Source: Hanleya hanleyi
Lineage: Eukaryota; Mollusca; Polyplacophora; Lepidopleurida; Hanleyidae
Assembly (NCBI GenBank): GCA_036873755.1
Contig: JAVTVY010019509.1
Span: forward strand, 16,042 to 80,041
Length of the DNA stretch: 64,000 nucleotides
Direction: 5' to 3'
Below the pieces are notes generated by a model. That model was not told where the DNA came from, made no database searches, and saw only the letters and a list, made by a program, of their open reading frames with translations. The position numbers and the translations under genes were made by a program. This document shows positions 1-12,260 of the stretch, piece after piece. The number at the start of each line of letters is the position of its first letter. Within the stretch, counting starts at the first letter, position 1.

Positions 1-877
1 ATGTAATTTCCTATGATATAAGCGTATGCAGATTGCTTAAATTACAGAATTATCTCACCATCTGACGGAATACGGTATATTACCACAGCTCGTCCATAAG
101 TGGATAAGGCTGTCTAATCACATCATTCACGATGTCTTCAGGGTCCAATACAATACAAGTGTGTTTGAGATACAAAAAACAAAATGACATCTAAGATGTG
201 CTTGGGATGTCCTCGAGAGTTTTTGTCACAAACGCCGCCCCGTATACCCACCAGTGCGTGTTAAATCTTACTGTCTGTATATGGGGAAATTATGGTGGTA
301 TCTCTAGACCCCGAGTTGCGTCCCCTGCACATAGGGATTTGGTATATATGTAATTAGTTGAGACTCTCGGCAAGCAGACTGGTTCTCTTAGTAAGAACTT
401 GCATCCCTTTAACAGTTCCTTGTACTCAGTTTTACTGTCTCAACAGTAAAACTCAATACAAAAAGACATTTACTATTTTAGGGTCTCTTGCATATTGCTC
501 CAATTTACTATGAGACGTCGCTTACATCTGACACATACATAACTCAATTTTTACCAAGTGGGTTTGCAGATCCACTGAAACCGGGACTACAAAAAACCTG
601 TGATATAATCATCCAAAGTGTCCACATGAACCACTACAGTTACGTTTTTTGTTTCCCCCAACATTGCACAATAATTTCGCGAGGGTAGATGGAGATATAA
701 GGGCTTCCTCCACTCATTTTGTACGGGAAAGAACCAGTTTAATATAAATTGGAACTAAATGTTGGTAATGCATTCTTCATATATCATGTCTGATGATAGT
801 CTTGATGGCATCAGCATCCATAGATATCTATTATCAAATTCTAACAATTAACGCAGTTTCATTTGTTATTATTTCAG
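1..877. other. unannotated 5' flank / upstream intron
   Basis: I see no exon I can support here. The first visible exon of the VirK-like gene begins at 878 after a TTTCAG acceptor and needs two bases from an upstream exon, so this stretch should be intron or contain a missing leader exon. A 66-codon open frame at 488-688 has no recognisable signal peptide or family similarity. Confidence 0.4.
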
Positions 878-3800
878 GTCCATCGATGCTGCACCTCATT
901 CTCATGTGCTTCCTACATTCTCGGAGATTCTCAACTATGGAGTAAATGGCGCACCGCTCATGGTTAGCGTTAACAGTTCCTTATGCACGGTGAACTTTCC
1001 AAATGATCTGTTAGCCTACTCGTTCACAGAGAGACTTCACTTCACCTCGTATGCTCTCGGCAAAATCATGTTTAATCGGGAAACTCCAGTGAATGGGACA
1101 AGGCTGGGACTACCCAGTAAGTTCTGTTTTGGTAATGCTAATCCATACATCATGGAGAAGCTAAAAAGATCAGAATTGTAGCGATGTTGATGGATCATAA
1201 AAGTGAGGACAATGTAGAAGTTGTTGAAAGAATTCATTTCTGTCTCTTTGTAAGCGAGTAAGCTGGAAGGATCATTGTACCGTGTTGGCAACCCCGATAG
1301 GTTTTGCAGCAATGTTTTGGAGTAATAGAAATAGACAAACTTCTGAGCTGTACTCCACGTAAACATATTTAATGTACAAGCTTTCGACTCTCATGCCGGA
1401 GCCTTTATCAAGTGATCTGCCGAATTTCATAAAATTGCCAGTAAATATACACATTGTCCAATTGTTTATCCATTTCCATGGAAGATCGAATGTTATACAC
1501 CATAGTGGTTTAATTGTTTACTTATTCCCATGGAATTTAGAGTGTTGAAGTACGGCGACACAATACACAGAGCCATTCGCGACTGCTCGGCTTATTCCGT
1601 GAAGTCATAATACCTCGCGTATTAATGGTGTAAGGATTTTACAGTTCTCAGCTGTAAACCGTGATCCGCCGCACGTGAGGCACATCACATGCTGTAGGAT
1701 GTGTTTCCCCTCACATAGTCCTCGTTGTATTTCTCTCTTATCGGAAGATAAAATATACATCCAAATGAAATGGACATTCCCTTGATCTACCTGGGAAGAA
1801 TCTCTTCTAATTTGAGGTGTTTCTCAAGATTTTTCCTCTTGAGCTAATCTCCATCAGTGTCCATGGTAACGGAAGTCATACAGCTGACATGCGCTGTTCG
1901 GAGTTTCCGCGTGATATTATTCTTTCAACATGGATGCCAATATGGATTCCTAGCAGTACGGGACGAGGCACTAATGTCCTACATTGTCCGAGATCGTGTC
2001 GAGTGTACACAGAGCGTGTGACGTTCTGACGTTACATCACAGAGAACGGATAGCGTTACGGCGTACAAAATAGCGCCCTTTACGTAATACATGTAGAAGC
2101 CTGATCAGCGTCATCATCCGAACGCATGGCACGATCATACGTAGAAACTTCTGCTCGTTAAGTGGAACGTGAAATGCCCTTAGGAAGTAGTCCATAGTTT
2201 CGGATTATTGGCCCCCCCCCCCCTCAAACATATTTATACATCAGAGCGCCCGGGTCTGACCACATGATAATTATCCTTCCCTTTTTGATAACCAGTATTT
2301 ATAGTACCAAGCTTCTAGGTACTACCATTCCTTCAAAATGACATATGCGGATGGGTGGCTCGATTGAGCTATATGGCGGATCGGGCCGCGAAGTCAACCT
2401 TCATCAGCCTCAGATTCGTACGTTTTTCAGGTGTTTAAAAATAGGGTTATGTTGCATATATGGGGTATGTGACAAAAATCGGCGTGGTCGACCCCATATT
2501 TTGAATAGCGTTTTTATCTTGCCTCCAGACGGGGAACACTGGGGAGAAATCTTATTGAAATCGATTGTCAAGTTTTCTCCAGGAAATGAACGAAATATGG
2601 CGTATTTTGGGTCATTTTAATAGATTTTCCACAAAATTTGGAGAACGTTCCGAGGAAAGAAAATTTATCTCGGGTTAAATTTGCATAATTGGCTTGTATG
2701 TTAAATTAATGGTATGAGCATTCCCATGAAGAAAATATGTACTTTTATATGGGGTTTCTGCATGGTTTGGCAACTGGGAAAGACGGAAGGACTATACCAA
2801 GAGTCTATTTCCAGCAACGAGGGGTCTACTGTGGACTGCACCCTATATGCAATACCTTATATACAGCAAATATACACTATGACGTATGATAGGCTCTGCT
2901 GACTTGTAATCAGCCATTTGCCTCGTCTTTTTCGCTCAAATTGTTCACTTTTATTCCATTTTAATGTGCGCATTCAAATCTTTCGAATCTCGGGTAGAAT
3001 ACTTAGAAATTTCCAGGTGTAACATAGAACAACTACGCCGATAAAATATGTTGCCCCGCAGGACTACACAGATTTACCTCCCCTTGAACTGGGCGACTAT
3101 GGCATCTAGTATGCATTATCTTGGACACTAACACCAAATTAATTACTCAGCAAGATATTTCCCAGCGTAAAACTCGTCGACAATGTTAAATATGGTGAAT
3201 AGGTAACAATGGTTTGCGTCTTAGCAATTATTTTTGAAGATTCTGAGAGAATTTTCGATATTTAGCAGACGGAGGAAAGTAGAAATTTAACATCAGTTTG
3301 ACCACAATTCTAGTTATTTTTACATATTCCGTGCCTATCTGATATGGTTTAGAAGCTAGAAAGTGAGATTATAATTCAGACAATTGCTGCGAAGCCATCG
3401 TCATGATTATTACTATAACATTGGAGGTATTATCTCAAAATGTCGATTTCAGATGGAAAACCCCACCAAAACAAAGATGGGGTAGGGGGAATGGGAAGGG
3501 CCGGATATCCAACCAAAAGGCCGTTATCTGGCAAGTGTAATATACTAGTGTACTCGTATACTCTCGCAGACTATTATGCGCTAGCAGCACTTTTTCCATA
3601 AAATACACCTTAGTCATATAGGAAGTAGTCCATAGTTTCAAAAATATTTATACATCAGAGCGCCCGGGTCTGACCACATGATAATTATCCTTCCCTTTTT
3701 GATAACCAGTATTTATAGTACCAAGCTTCTAGGTACTACCATTCCTTCAAAATGACATATGCGGATGGGTGGCTCGATTGAGTTTTTGGGCGGATCGGAC

Positions 3801-6800
3801 CGCGAAGTCAACCTTCGTCAGCCTCAGTTTCGTACGTTTTTCAGGTGTTTAAAAATAGGGTTATGTTGCATATGGGGTATGTGACAAAAATCGGCGTGGT
3901 CGACCCCATATTTTGAATAGCTTTTTTATCTTGCCTCCAGACGGGGAACACTGGGGAGAAATCTTATTCAAATCGATTGTCAAGATTTCTTCAGGAAATG
4001 AACGAAATGTGGCGTATTTTGGGTCATTTTAATAGATTTTTCACAAAATTTGGAGAACGTTCCGAGGAAAGAAAATTTATCTCGGGGTAAATTTGCATAA
4101 CTGGCTTGTATGTTAAATTAATGGTATGAGCATTCCCATGAAGAAAATATGTACTTTTATATGGGGTTTCTGCATGGTTTGGCAACTGGGAAAGACGGAA
4201 GGACTATACCAAGAGTCTATTTCCAGCAACGAGGGGTCTACTGTGGACTGCACCCTTAGTAAGCTAAGATGGATCAGCGTAGGAAACGATGACGGCGTAA
4301 TAAGCACAAATAGAGCAACGTTACACACAACTACATGCAGCTTACAATAAAGATGTACTCGGTATATGCTTCAACGTTATATCACAACATATGAATATAT
4401 AGTATTTAACCGGTATCTTATTTACATACGCCACTAATATAGATATATAATACACAAATGTAGTACGACTTCAGATACAGTACATATTGAATAATACTGG
4501 AATCACCGAATATATTGGACCAGCGGTTCCCAAATTCTGTTAATTTGCATTCCGCGATCTCGATTCAAATTTGCGTTATGTAACCTAATGAAAAGAGCTT
4601 CTTTAACCTTCCTTTTGTACCAGTGGGATTCCTTGGTTAGAGTCCGTAAACTATTCCATTGCACATCTCCATTACATGTCCAAGCATGTTCAGCAAGGGC
4701 TGATTTTGCGGAATCTCCCAACCGTATCGCTCTCTTGTGTCCCTTCAATCTGCATTGCAGTGGTCGGCAGGTTTCCCCAATGTAACTGCTACCACATTCG
4801 CATTCTACATAGTATACGGTGTTCTTCGTCGCAGTCTCCTCTTCTCGATCTTTCACTTTAATAGTTCCCGCTGGACGTGTAGATTCGTCATCTTTAGTCG
4901 TGGAGGTTCTTTAGTCGTGGAGGGTCTGGTTGCTTTGTTTCTACAACTGTCTATTACCTTCCGTAGTTTTTTTAAATGATACCCATGTTGTAAAAACACT
5001 CCAGTTATGTGGTCAAGTTCTTTTTGTAGGCTGATCTTATCACATATCTTGATAGCCCGAATAACTAGACATCGGAAAACTCCCAGCTTTGTCTCAATTG
5101 GTTGATTTGAAGGGAAGAGAATGTAGCGATCTGTATGTGTTGGTTTCCGATAAACCGTAGTATCAAAGGAATTATTAACTTCTCCATCGGAAAGTTTCGA
5201 AACAAGGACGTTCAGAAATGCGAGTTCATTGTTATTTTCTACCTCCATGGTAAACTGGATGTGTTGATTTTAGGAATTGAGATGTTGTAAAAACAACGGT
5301 AGGTTGTCCTTACCATGTCCCCAAATGGCAAACGTATCCTCCACATAACGAATCCAAACTTTTGGTTTCAATTGACTTGATTCGATGGCCTTAGATTCGA
5401 AGTCTTCTATGTATATCTGCGCCACGACGGGAGATAATGGAGAACCCATCGGAGTACCCTCATTCATTTCTAAGAATGAATATCTCCATCTGAAATATGT
5501 AGAGCCTAGGCAAAGCTCCAAAAGTTCCCCCAGGATTTCTGTTGTAAAGGGACAGTCCTTAAACATGTCCGGGTTTTCTTGTAGCTTCTTGGTGATAATA
5601 TCAACCGCTTCACGAACTGGAATTTTTGTGAAAAGGGATTTGACGTCAAAACTAACCAGTAGGTCTCCGTCTTGCAGTTCGATATCACCGAGAATTTTGA
5701 TAAAATCTTCAGAGTCTTTGACATAAGAGGTAGTAGAACCTGATAACGGGCGTAGTAGGCCTGTGAGATATCTTGCCAAGTTGTAACACGGTGAGTCAAT
5801 AAAGGAAACAATAGGTCGTAACGGTACGTTTTCTTTGTGTATCTTGGATAAGCCGTAGAACTTTGGACAGGTAGGGTGATGGTTGACCAGTTCATTGTAG
5901 AATTTGTCGGTAACTACTAAAATTCATGTTTTAGGGTGTCTGTTGACTAATCTCATTGGATAATTTGACTTCAGAAGTGACATACCTAGGCGGAAAGTAA
6001 TTTTGTGGCAAGGTACAGTGTGACATGTCAAAAGATCACCCATGCAATAGAGTGCTCCATCTATTGCTACACCGATTGTATAAGAACTATAGTACATCAG
6101 TGTCTCTTCAACTTTGCTCAAACTTTCTAGAATATACAATTATGTTATCCTGATAACATGTCGCGAAATGCAACGAAAATTTAAAAAGAAAAGCATTCAT
6201 CGATGTCGAAAGGTATTAATCGTTCTAATAGCCTTCTTTGGAACTCATACAGCCCTTCATAAGTGATGACCGCCGTCTTGTCTCAAGATTCGGGATTTAT
6301 CTTCAATTGGCAATGGCCTCATCTAAAACGGAAACAATAACACATATTGGTTGGGCTAAGCTCAGAGAGTCGGGCCTGTCATCAATCCTCTGAAATGAAT
6401 AATTGTCAAAGATTTCAGAAGTAACAGCAGGAAAGATATGAGCCTTGGGGATTTGGTATACAATCCTTTCTAGCGAATGTTCTTCACAAAGATGATCGAG
6501 AAGTGAGGACAGTTACCTATTTGAGTTATTACTTTTATCATGCTATCATATATTAAAATTCCTTCATTTCGTATATCACATGACCATCACCGGAGCAATT
6601 ATTTTTTTGTATGATATCTCATTTGCCGTCATTCAGCTTGTCAGTAGCATTATAATCTTTTTTTAGATAGTTTATAGGGATTGTCGATCTTTGATGACGA
6701 TTCGTAATACGGTAACAATATTTTTCGATCTTACTTTGAGTGATATAAATATAATTGACAGTGTAGACGCTTGTATTTCGTTGGATAATGTTCTATTTAT

Positions 6801-9800
6801 CATAGGTGCTTGCCGTATAAATTATTTTTTATAAATGCTAGAGGTTACCATGGTTACATATAAGTAAAAAGATTCACAGGATTACTTTCATGGACGATAC
6901 ATTTAAGGAATTTGATACACTATACAATTTACCTTGGGACCCGGAGCCTGGATAGTTGAACCTGGTCATTTTTTCAGATGATAGCGCTTGAACACGTACC
7001 AGTGATCTAGAGATGTTCTAGAAATCGAAAAAAAAAATGTATTATGTGGAATTATTCACCTTGTCATTCTTATACAGCCACGAGAGCGATCCTTTCATGG
7101 AAAGAGCAACAGAGTACACGGATAGCGTGATTTGGATGCTCAGTGACGCTTGATTCGCTGAAATATCTCTTAACTAAAGCTTTGAACACAGTGGTTATAA
7201 ATAACGTAACGGGAATAGCTCAAGTAACCGACAAAAATAAAACACCTCTGAAATACAAGCCAACGATAGTTGGGAATGACATTCAGGAAATGGAAGGATG
7301 TAACTATTTTAGGGTAACACTTTCTTAGTAAAGTAAAAGTGGAGTGTAACATTAGACCAAACTCACCCCACCCCATCCCCTTAGTAAAGCACTGTTACTA
7401 TTGATCCTGTGAAAAATCGAAACTGCCAATACTTCATTGAGTGACTACAGTATCCACGTCTGTACAATTCACTCTAGTCTGGTCCACGGACCATTGCTTC
7501 CCTCAGATTTAGCTGTTCAAGTCAGCTCGACGATCATTACATGTACTACGGAATCAAACCTGCCAGCAGTGAATGCACGTCATAACACGGATAAGCCCTA
7601 CCTCGACTATTTGTCACATGAAATCAAGTTAACCAGCAGGGTTGATTTCTCACAGGTGAAAATTAGCAAAATGGATCTCTCAAGGTCTGAGATCGACAGC
7701 TGTTCGCTCAGACTACAGTGGCCCGATATAAACGTCTTGAATGATGTGAGAGGTAGTGAGAAATGCCTGATTATATGGCGCATTAGTATCATATCCTATA
7801 GTAAATAAATATGAATGAAATGATTTTTGAGAGAGAAAGAATAAATTGGTCGTCAGCGGGATTCGAACCCACGACCCCGATTTATCGCGCCGATGCCTTA
7901 CCGACTGAGCTATGACGGCCCATAGGTATTACACCCGTCGATTGTTCCTGTGATGACCAACCTTCTCTCTCGGTGTTGCAATGTGCGCAACTGGCTTTAT
8001 AATGAAGAAATTGTATTTGGTATGGCGTATAGCCCGCCACTATATTCATAAATATGAACGGAAGGGTCCCAATATATACAAAAATGAGTACTATTCTCAG
8101 TAATAATTATAAGGCATATAATCCAGCATGATGGCACTGCTGGAGTTGCCCAAATGATCTCTTATGTCGCCGGAAGAACATGGAGTAGATCTTCAGTTAT
8201 AGAATATTCATACAACTATATCTCTGAAGATCCGCCGTCTCTCAGGAGGAATACTTCAGTATATTGTTTTATTCCACAATAGAATATAGTATACTGAGCT
8301 GTGTCACGTTTCCTGTGTCACCATTTACCTAAACTCATGCTGCGTTTACATGTATGAAAAGATTAAATCTAATACGACCTTCTGACGAGACAAAGTCATG
8401 ACATTGGCGTATCAATGTTCCCGTTTCTTTGATTGGTATATTGAAAGAATAAAAGCGTCTAGTCCGTCACTCAATATTCAGCCGTCGACCATTACAAAAT
8501 ATCCGCGTTCATAATCCAAAGTCCTAATTCAAATGACAACGTTAGTACCAAATTATTCAAAGAAAAAAGGATAGTATACATAAGCATAGGCTAGTTTCCT
8601 GCAAGAGAGAAGTGGTCAACAGTTTTCACTGATGCCAGCAAGACATCATGATATCAAGACACCAAAAATATCAAATCCGTATCGCTGATCAGTATTCTTA
8701 ATCCATGTGAATTTCATTGTTATGTCGTTATCTAGAGAATGAAGTATCTCAGCCACGCTTTGATTGTGACTGTTCATATGAACATCATGAGAATCTTGAA
8801 GCAAATTAGTTCATACGCCTCCTAGCCCTAGGTTAAGCGGAATTAGACAGAAGTTACGAAACGTAACGCCGTAGGTCTTGAACGCTGCGTTCGTGCTCGC
8901 TGTTAGCATGCGATATGTATCGCCAATTTTGAGAAACTTTGAGTGGAGGCGCTTGGTGGTAGAGCTCTGTTTAATAAGTTCCAGTAGTAATATTTTTTGG
9001 AGTTTATTAAAATTGTCAAATTCCACATAGGATCTAGCAAATGCTACTAAGCTAGATATGTATGCGTCATATGCAGGTCCCACTGAAATATTACTGTTCA
9101 AAAAGGGATGGTTTGAGATGTCGAAATTGTAATTATCTCTCTTGTCGTAAAGTCGACGAGAGAGAACCCCCGCTTCATTTTTATAGAGATATACGTCTAA
9201 ATTTGATGTGCGGTTGGGGCTATTTGGAGTTTCTTTCAAATCCCGTGAGGGTGGATATATATTCTTCACTGTACAGGGAGTCTATATACCGTTTGGTGAA
9301 TGGGAAGGAACGGGCTATAAAATGATCAGATTTTGAAAGCGCCTGCATATAGTCGTATTCATAACAGAACAGATATAGGTCAGCCAAAGGGATGCACAAT
9401 TAGTATCCGTAGGAATACATGTACCTATATGCTGTTGATATATTGTATTGCCAAATTTCAGATAGGTATTACTAGTGCGAAATTCAAGCAACTCTATAAA
9501 CAAAGAAACATCTCATGAATGATATCCCTTATGTGTAGTAGAGCTAAAGAATGCTTCATGGTTTCGGACATATATCAGTTTTTTTGACCACTGATAATGT
9601 TAATGAACTAAGACGGTCATTAAAGTCATGATGAGGGATTGTAGTATAGAGAGTCGAGCAATCCTTTGTGGATACACATATGTACGGTATGTGTCCTTTA
9701 GCATCAAGCTCTTCCGTAAGACATACATTTAACGCCAGATTTTTTAGAAATAGTGACGTATATACCGATATTCCTGTGTACCGATATTTCTGGCACTATT

Positions 9801-11268
9801 ACTCGTTTCTCCGTCATTACTCGGTAATAGTTTAGAATATAGATGGACAATTAGTGAATAAACACAGGAGTTGTGGTGTCGACTACCAGGTAACACAAGC
9901 CCCACAGTTACACGTTTTGGAGTTAACTGGGTAATTATAATATATGTTTTATTTGCGCAGGTCCGGCTATTCGATTGATTGCGATGCAATTCTTCTCTGA
10001 TGGCCAGGCTACATTCACGGTCAGCGACACCGATCCTACCTCTCGTTCCGTGGTGACTTCCGGTTTCATGAACTGTAACTTGGGGTAAGAGCGAATTTTC
10101 ACCTTAAAAACGAATCTAATCCAATTTTGTACACTATTTTGAGTCAGGTTAGTATTCTTCTTCACTTGCTACGAATCAAAATGTTATTTGGAACTTTGTT
10201 GCCCATGACTGTGGAATAAAAATTTAATTGGCAAAGTGCGTACACGCAATGCCTATGGAAACATGGTTAGCATCTAAACACATGAAGACATAAACAACTC
10301 AGTATCACCAGCGCAACGTATCTACGCTCCATTCCTAATATCTTTTTCACGTGATTGTGTCGATAATGTCCATACCACTATCCGAGTTTTCTCAAACAGT
10401 AATATTTGCTGTTTTATGGTGATAAATCTTGATTAATAATCATGTATTATCTACTACATTATGCGTTGGTTCAAATTAAGTATTATGTATTAATTATTGT
10501 TATATTTTTTATTTATATTTAGGTCCGGTCTAACGGTGACAGCTACGAGTGAAAGAGGGGTACAAATTACTGATTTCACAACCATTGTCGATTTCTTGCA
10601 AGCTGGTTATCACGTGCAGGTTTTCCTCGATCTAGCAAAGTGTTCTGAAAAGAGCTCTACAAATGACAAGCTCCTCGTGAATTATATACAGATATTTGGA
10701 GAAGTTATTGGTGAGCAATAACGTTATAAAAACTTCAGGGCATTCGTCCCATTTAAAACAAATTCATTGGTCGTTTTAAATAACACATGTTGCGTTTCAT
10801 CAGCTTGTGGAGAAAATTGAAATATCATCCGGCCAATCATCGAGTTGCTATATTGGTCAAATCTATGATGTCATCAGTCCAAAATACGTTGACAGTTTGT
10901 CAGTTTCCAACGTAGGACTGATCTTGCTGGCCGGTTTCGAGGAATAAAACTGCGAGCAAGGCTGATAATCTTGAATTGATGACTAACATACAAGATCCGT
11001 AGTGGTAATAGATATAATAATACTGTACTCCCTCATCGTTTCAGACCACCGCTTCGACGCAGGTGGAGACTTTGCCTTCAGCAAGCAATTTACCTTTCTA
11101 AATGGCAATCATAAACTGGAACGGGGCTTTATCGACATTAAAACCAACACAGACGGCACCGTCGATGTCTTTTACTACCAGTACAACCCCGATGCTACGG
11201 TGCAAATACCGAGAAAACACTTTAAATGCAATCTAGGACAAGGAATGAAATATTTTCGGCCAGTTTGA
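878..11268 (+). CDS. VirK-like protein with two tandem units, four exons, 5' end missing
   Basis: Exons are 878-1116, 9961-10084, 10523-10710 and 11045-11268, ending at a TGA. Every border is AG/GT: acceptors TTTCAG, GCGCAG, ATTTAG, TTTCAG and donors GTAAGT, GTAAGA, GTGAGC. The frames join without a stop across all three introns (phases 1, 2, 1), which is strong support. The protein has two related units. Each has an Asp/Ser-rich start, a segment of the type TFSEILNYGVNG or DFTTIVDFLQAGY, then a hydrophobic strand with one Cys (SSLC, AKC), and a second half with a DG turn (FFSDGQATFTV, NTDGTVDVFYY), a DP or NPD motif and a final Cys in NCNLG/KCNLG. This pattern resembles the VirK family (Pfam PF06903), which I recall from bacteria and from many secreted invertebrate proteins; the assignment is from memory. 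Function is unknown. A signal peptide exon or further units may lie upstream of the window. Confidence 0.7.
1117..2181. other. intronic sequence, nothing recognised
   Basis: This is the first part of the large intron of the VirK-like gene. I see no coding similarity on either strand; the short open frames at 1037-1454 on the minus strand are mostly antisense to exon sequence. Confidence 0.5.
2182..4256. repeat. direct repeat pair of about 0.65 kb
   Basis: Copies lie at about 2182-2844 and 3620-4256. Both start near GGAAGTAGTCCATAGTTTC and both end in GTGGACTGCACCCT, and they match closely along their length. The first copy has a C-run and a short extra segment near its start. The 775 bp between them is unrelated to either. 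The pair looks like two insertions of one element or the terminal repeats of a small element, but I see no TG...CA ends and no retroviral-type internal genes. Confidence 0.7.
4503..5920 (-). mobile_element. broken Penelope-like retroelement (reverse transcriptase plus GIY-YIG)
   Basis: On the minus strand the order is PKFYGLSKIHK near 5860, LVSFDVKSLFTKIP near 5660, GTPMGSPLSPVVAQIY near 5450, then WIRYVEDTFAIW (the catalytic YVDD box here reads YVED) near 5340. Next come an HTDRYI segment near 5130 and a GIY-YIG-type domain at 4856-4503 with YYVECECGSSYIGETCRPLQ and SALAEHA. This order (RT fingers-palm, then GIY-YIG endonuclease) is that of Penelope-like elements. The copy is dead: an in-frame TAA at 5270-5272, a frame change near 4855 where the linker between RT and endonuclease is also shorter than usual, no N-terminal part beyond about 5920, and the YVDD change. 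It lies within the large intron of the VirK-like gene, antisense to it. Confidence 0.85.
6040..6500 (-). mobile_element. Ty3/Gypsy reverse transcriptase fragment, copy 1
   Basis: The minus strand shows a degraded match to the Gypsy RT segment of the form DKTAxITxEGLYEFQR (here DKTAVITYEGLYEFQR near 6260), preceded by a VLD remnant and broken by stops and frame changes. It is a diverged direct repeat of 11880-12260, including the trailing sequence. Short and non-functional. Confidence 0.5.
6501..7847. other. intronic sequence, nothing recognised
   Basis: AT-rich sequence. A 123-codon open frame at 7437-7808 (+) shows no family motif, splice support or compositional signal, so I do not call it a gene. 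Confidence 0.4.
7848..7919 (-). tRNA. tRNA-like sequence, anticodon GAT; probable SINE head or pseudo-tRNA
   Basis: On the minus strand a 72-nt cloverleaf can be drawn: acceptor GCCGTCA with TGACGAC (one mismatch), A box TAGCTCAGTCGG and B box GGTTCGAATCC. The T stem pairs fully counting one GU. The anticodon position reads GAT (Ile), but position 33 is C instead of the invariant U and both the D and anticodon stems have mismatches. That, plus its place inside an intron crowded with mobile elements, favours a tRNA-derived SINE head over a working tRNA gene. Confidence 0.5.
7920..8439. other. no gene seen
   Basis: Intronic AT-rich sequence between the tRNA-like sequence and a dispersed repeat; no motif recognised. 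Confidence 0.4.
8440..8790 (-). repeat. dispersed repeat family X, inverted copy
   Basis: This is a reverse-complement relative of 11480-11790, sharing long stretches such as CTTGCCGGCATCATTGAAAA in the other copies. A third copy lies at 18718-18935 (+) and end fragments at about 31722-31775 and 49683-49735. No coding capacity is visible; it is probably a non-autonomous element. Confidence 0.65.
8811..9720 (-). mobile_element. reverse transcriptase fragment of an unplaced retroelement
   Basis: Reading the minus strand from about 9720: STLYTTIPHHDFNDRLSS, then a palm segment with GNTIYQQHIGTCIPTDTNCA near 9450 (the usual form has a GIPMGTNCAP core), FTKRYID near 9280, and from about 9240 SRRLYDKRDNYNFDISNHPF and VGPAYDAYISSLVAFARSY. 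I know this order (YQQ..G.PMGTNCAPL, YIDD, LYDKRDDF.F, AYGVYISQL) from reverse transcriptases common in molluscs, lancelets and corals, whose family name I cannot fix. Frameshifts and stops break it and both ends are missing. It lies antisense in the intron of the VirK-like gene. Confidence 0.7.
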
Positions 11269-11435
11269 TCAATTCCAAGACATGCAATCAGAGGATAACA
11301 GTTATGCAGTGAGCAATTTAGAAATATAGACCTCCCAATATTAGGCCTTTATTTTCAATCGATCGAACCATTCCATTAAGCATGTTAAAGATATGAAAGA
11401 TATGCATGCTCTGTTAATTTAGCCGATTACATTCC

Positions 11436-11441
11436 AATAAA
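11436..11441 (+). terminator. polyadenylation signal AATAAA
   Basis: A canonical AATAAA lies 168 bases after the stop codon of the VirK-like gene on the same strand. It is the first perfect hexamer I found downstream, so it probably ends the last exon. Confidence 0.5.
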
Positions 11442-11479
11442 AACGAAAACAAATCACTGAAACTGGTTTTGAAGTATGT

Positions 11480-11790
11480 GTAAAGTATGACTGAGATACA
11501 TCATTCTTTAGATGACGACTTTACAACGAATATTTTTGATTAAGAATATTGATCAGCAATACGGATTTGATATTTTTGGAACATCATGATGTCTTGCCGG
11601 CATCATTGAAAACTGTTGACCGCTTCTCTCTTGCAGGAAACAAGCCTATGTTTATGTATACTATGTCTTTTTGAATTTGGTGCTAATACTGTTATATGGA
11701 ATATGGAATAGGTCTTTGGATTATGGACGCGGATATTCTCTAATGGACGACGGCTGAATTATGAATGACGGACCAGACGCTTGTAATTGA
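11480..11790 (+). repeat. dispersed repeat family X, forward copy
   Basis: Forward relative of the inverted copy at 8440-8790 and of 18718-18935. It lies just downstream of the VirK-like gene's polyadenylation signal. Confidence 0.65.
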
Positions 11791-11879
11791 AGTATGTGTA
11801 AAAGCCATTCCCATTCTACGTTGATATTCAGACAAAGAAAAATCAGTAATGTCGATCAGGTAAACGAACGTGCATCGTA

Positions 11880-12260
11880 TACGATGATATAGCACTATAA
11901 AATATCGATGTCTCTTCAACGTTATCCAAACGGTCTAAATATACAGGTACATTATCCTGATCATTTTACGCGAAAAGTATTGATGTTTATCCGAAGGTAT
12001 TAATCGCCCCAGTAACATATTTTGAAACTCATACATTCCTTCATATGTGATAAACGCCGTCTTATTTCGGGATTCCGAGAATATCATCATTGTCAGTGGT
12101 CTCATCTCAAAATGTATATCCAGTACAGGCCAGTGTTTTGTAATGGACAAATGCCTAAGACAATACCAATAACTATATGAGCCATTATGCTGTGTATGGA
12201 AACTCATTCTGGCGAATGTTCTTGCAGAAATGGTCGAAAAATTTCAAAAGTTACTGATTT
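11880..12260 (-). mobile_element. Ty3/Gypsy reverse transcriptase fragment, copy 2
   Basis: The minus strand keeps an open frame at 12207-11935 with WPVLDIHFEM followed by RNKTAFITYEGMYEFQN, matching the Gypsy RT block LD..S.Y.Q....RDKTAF.T..GLYEF. The following MPFGL motif is degraded to MLLGR. It is a diverged direct repeat of 6040-6500. Confidence 0.55.

Noticed and set aside
2182..4256. LTR retrotransposon with the direct repeats as LTRs
   Set aside because: The 775-bp interior has no gag or pol motif, and the repeats lack TG...CA ends and a visible primer-binding site.
7437..7808. 123-codon open frame in the intron
   Set aside because: No family motif, no splice-site pairing with the VirK-like exons and an ordinary composition.
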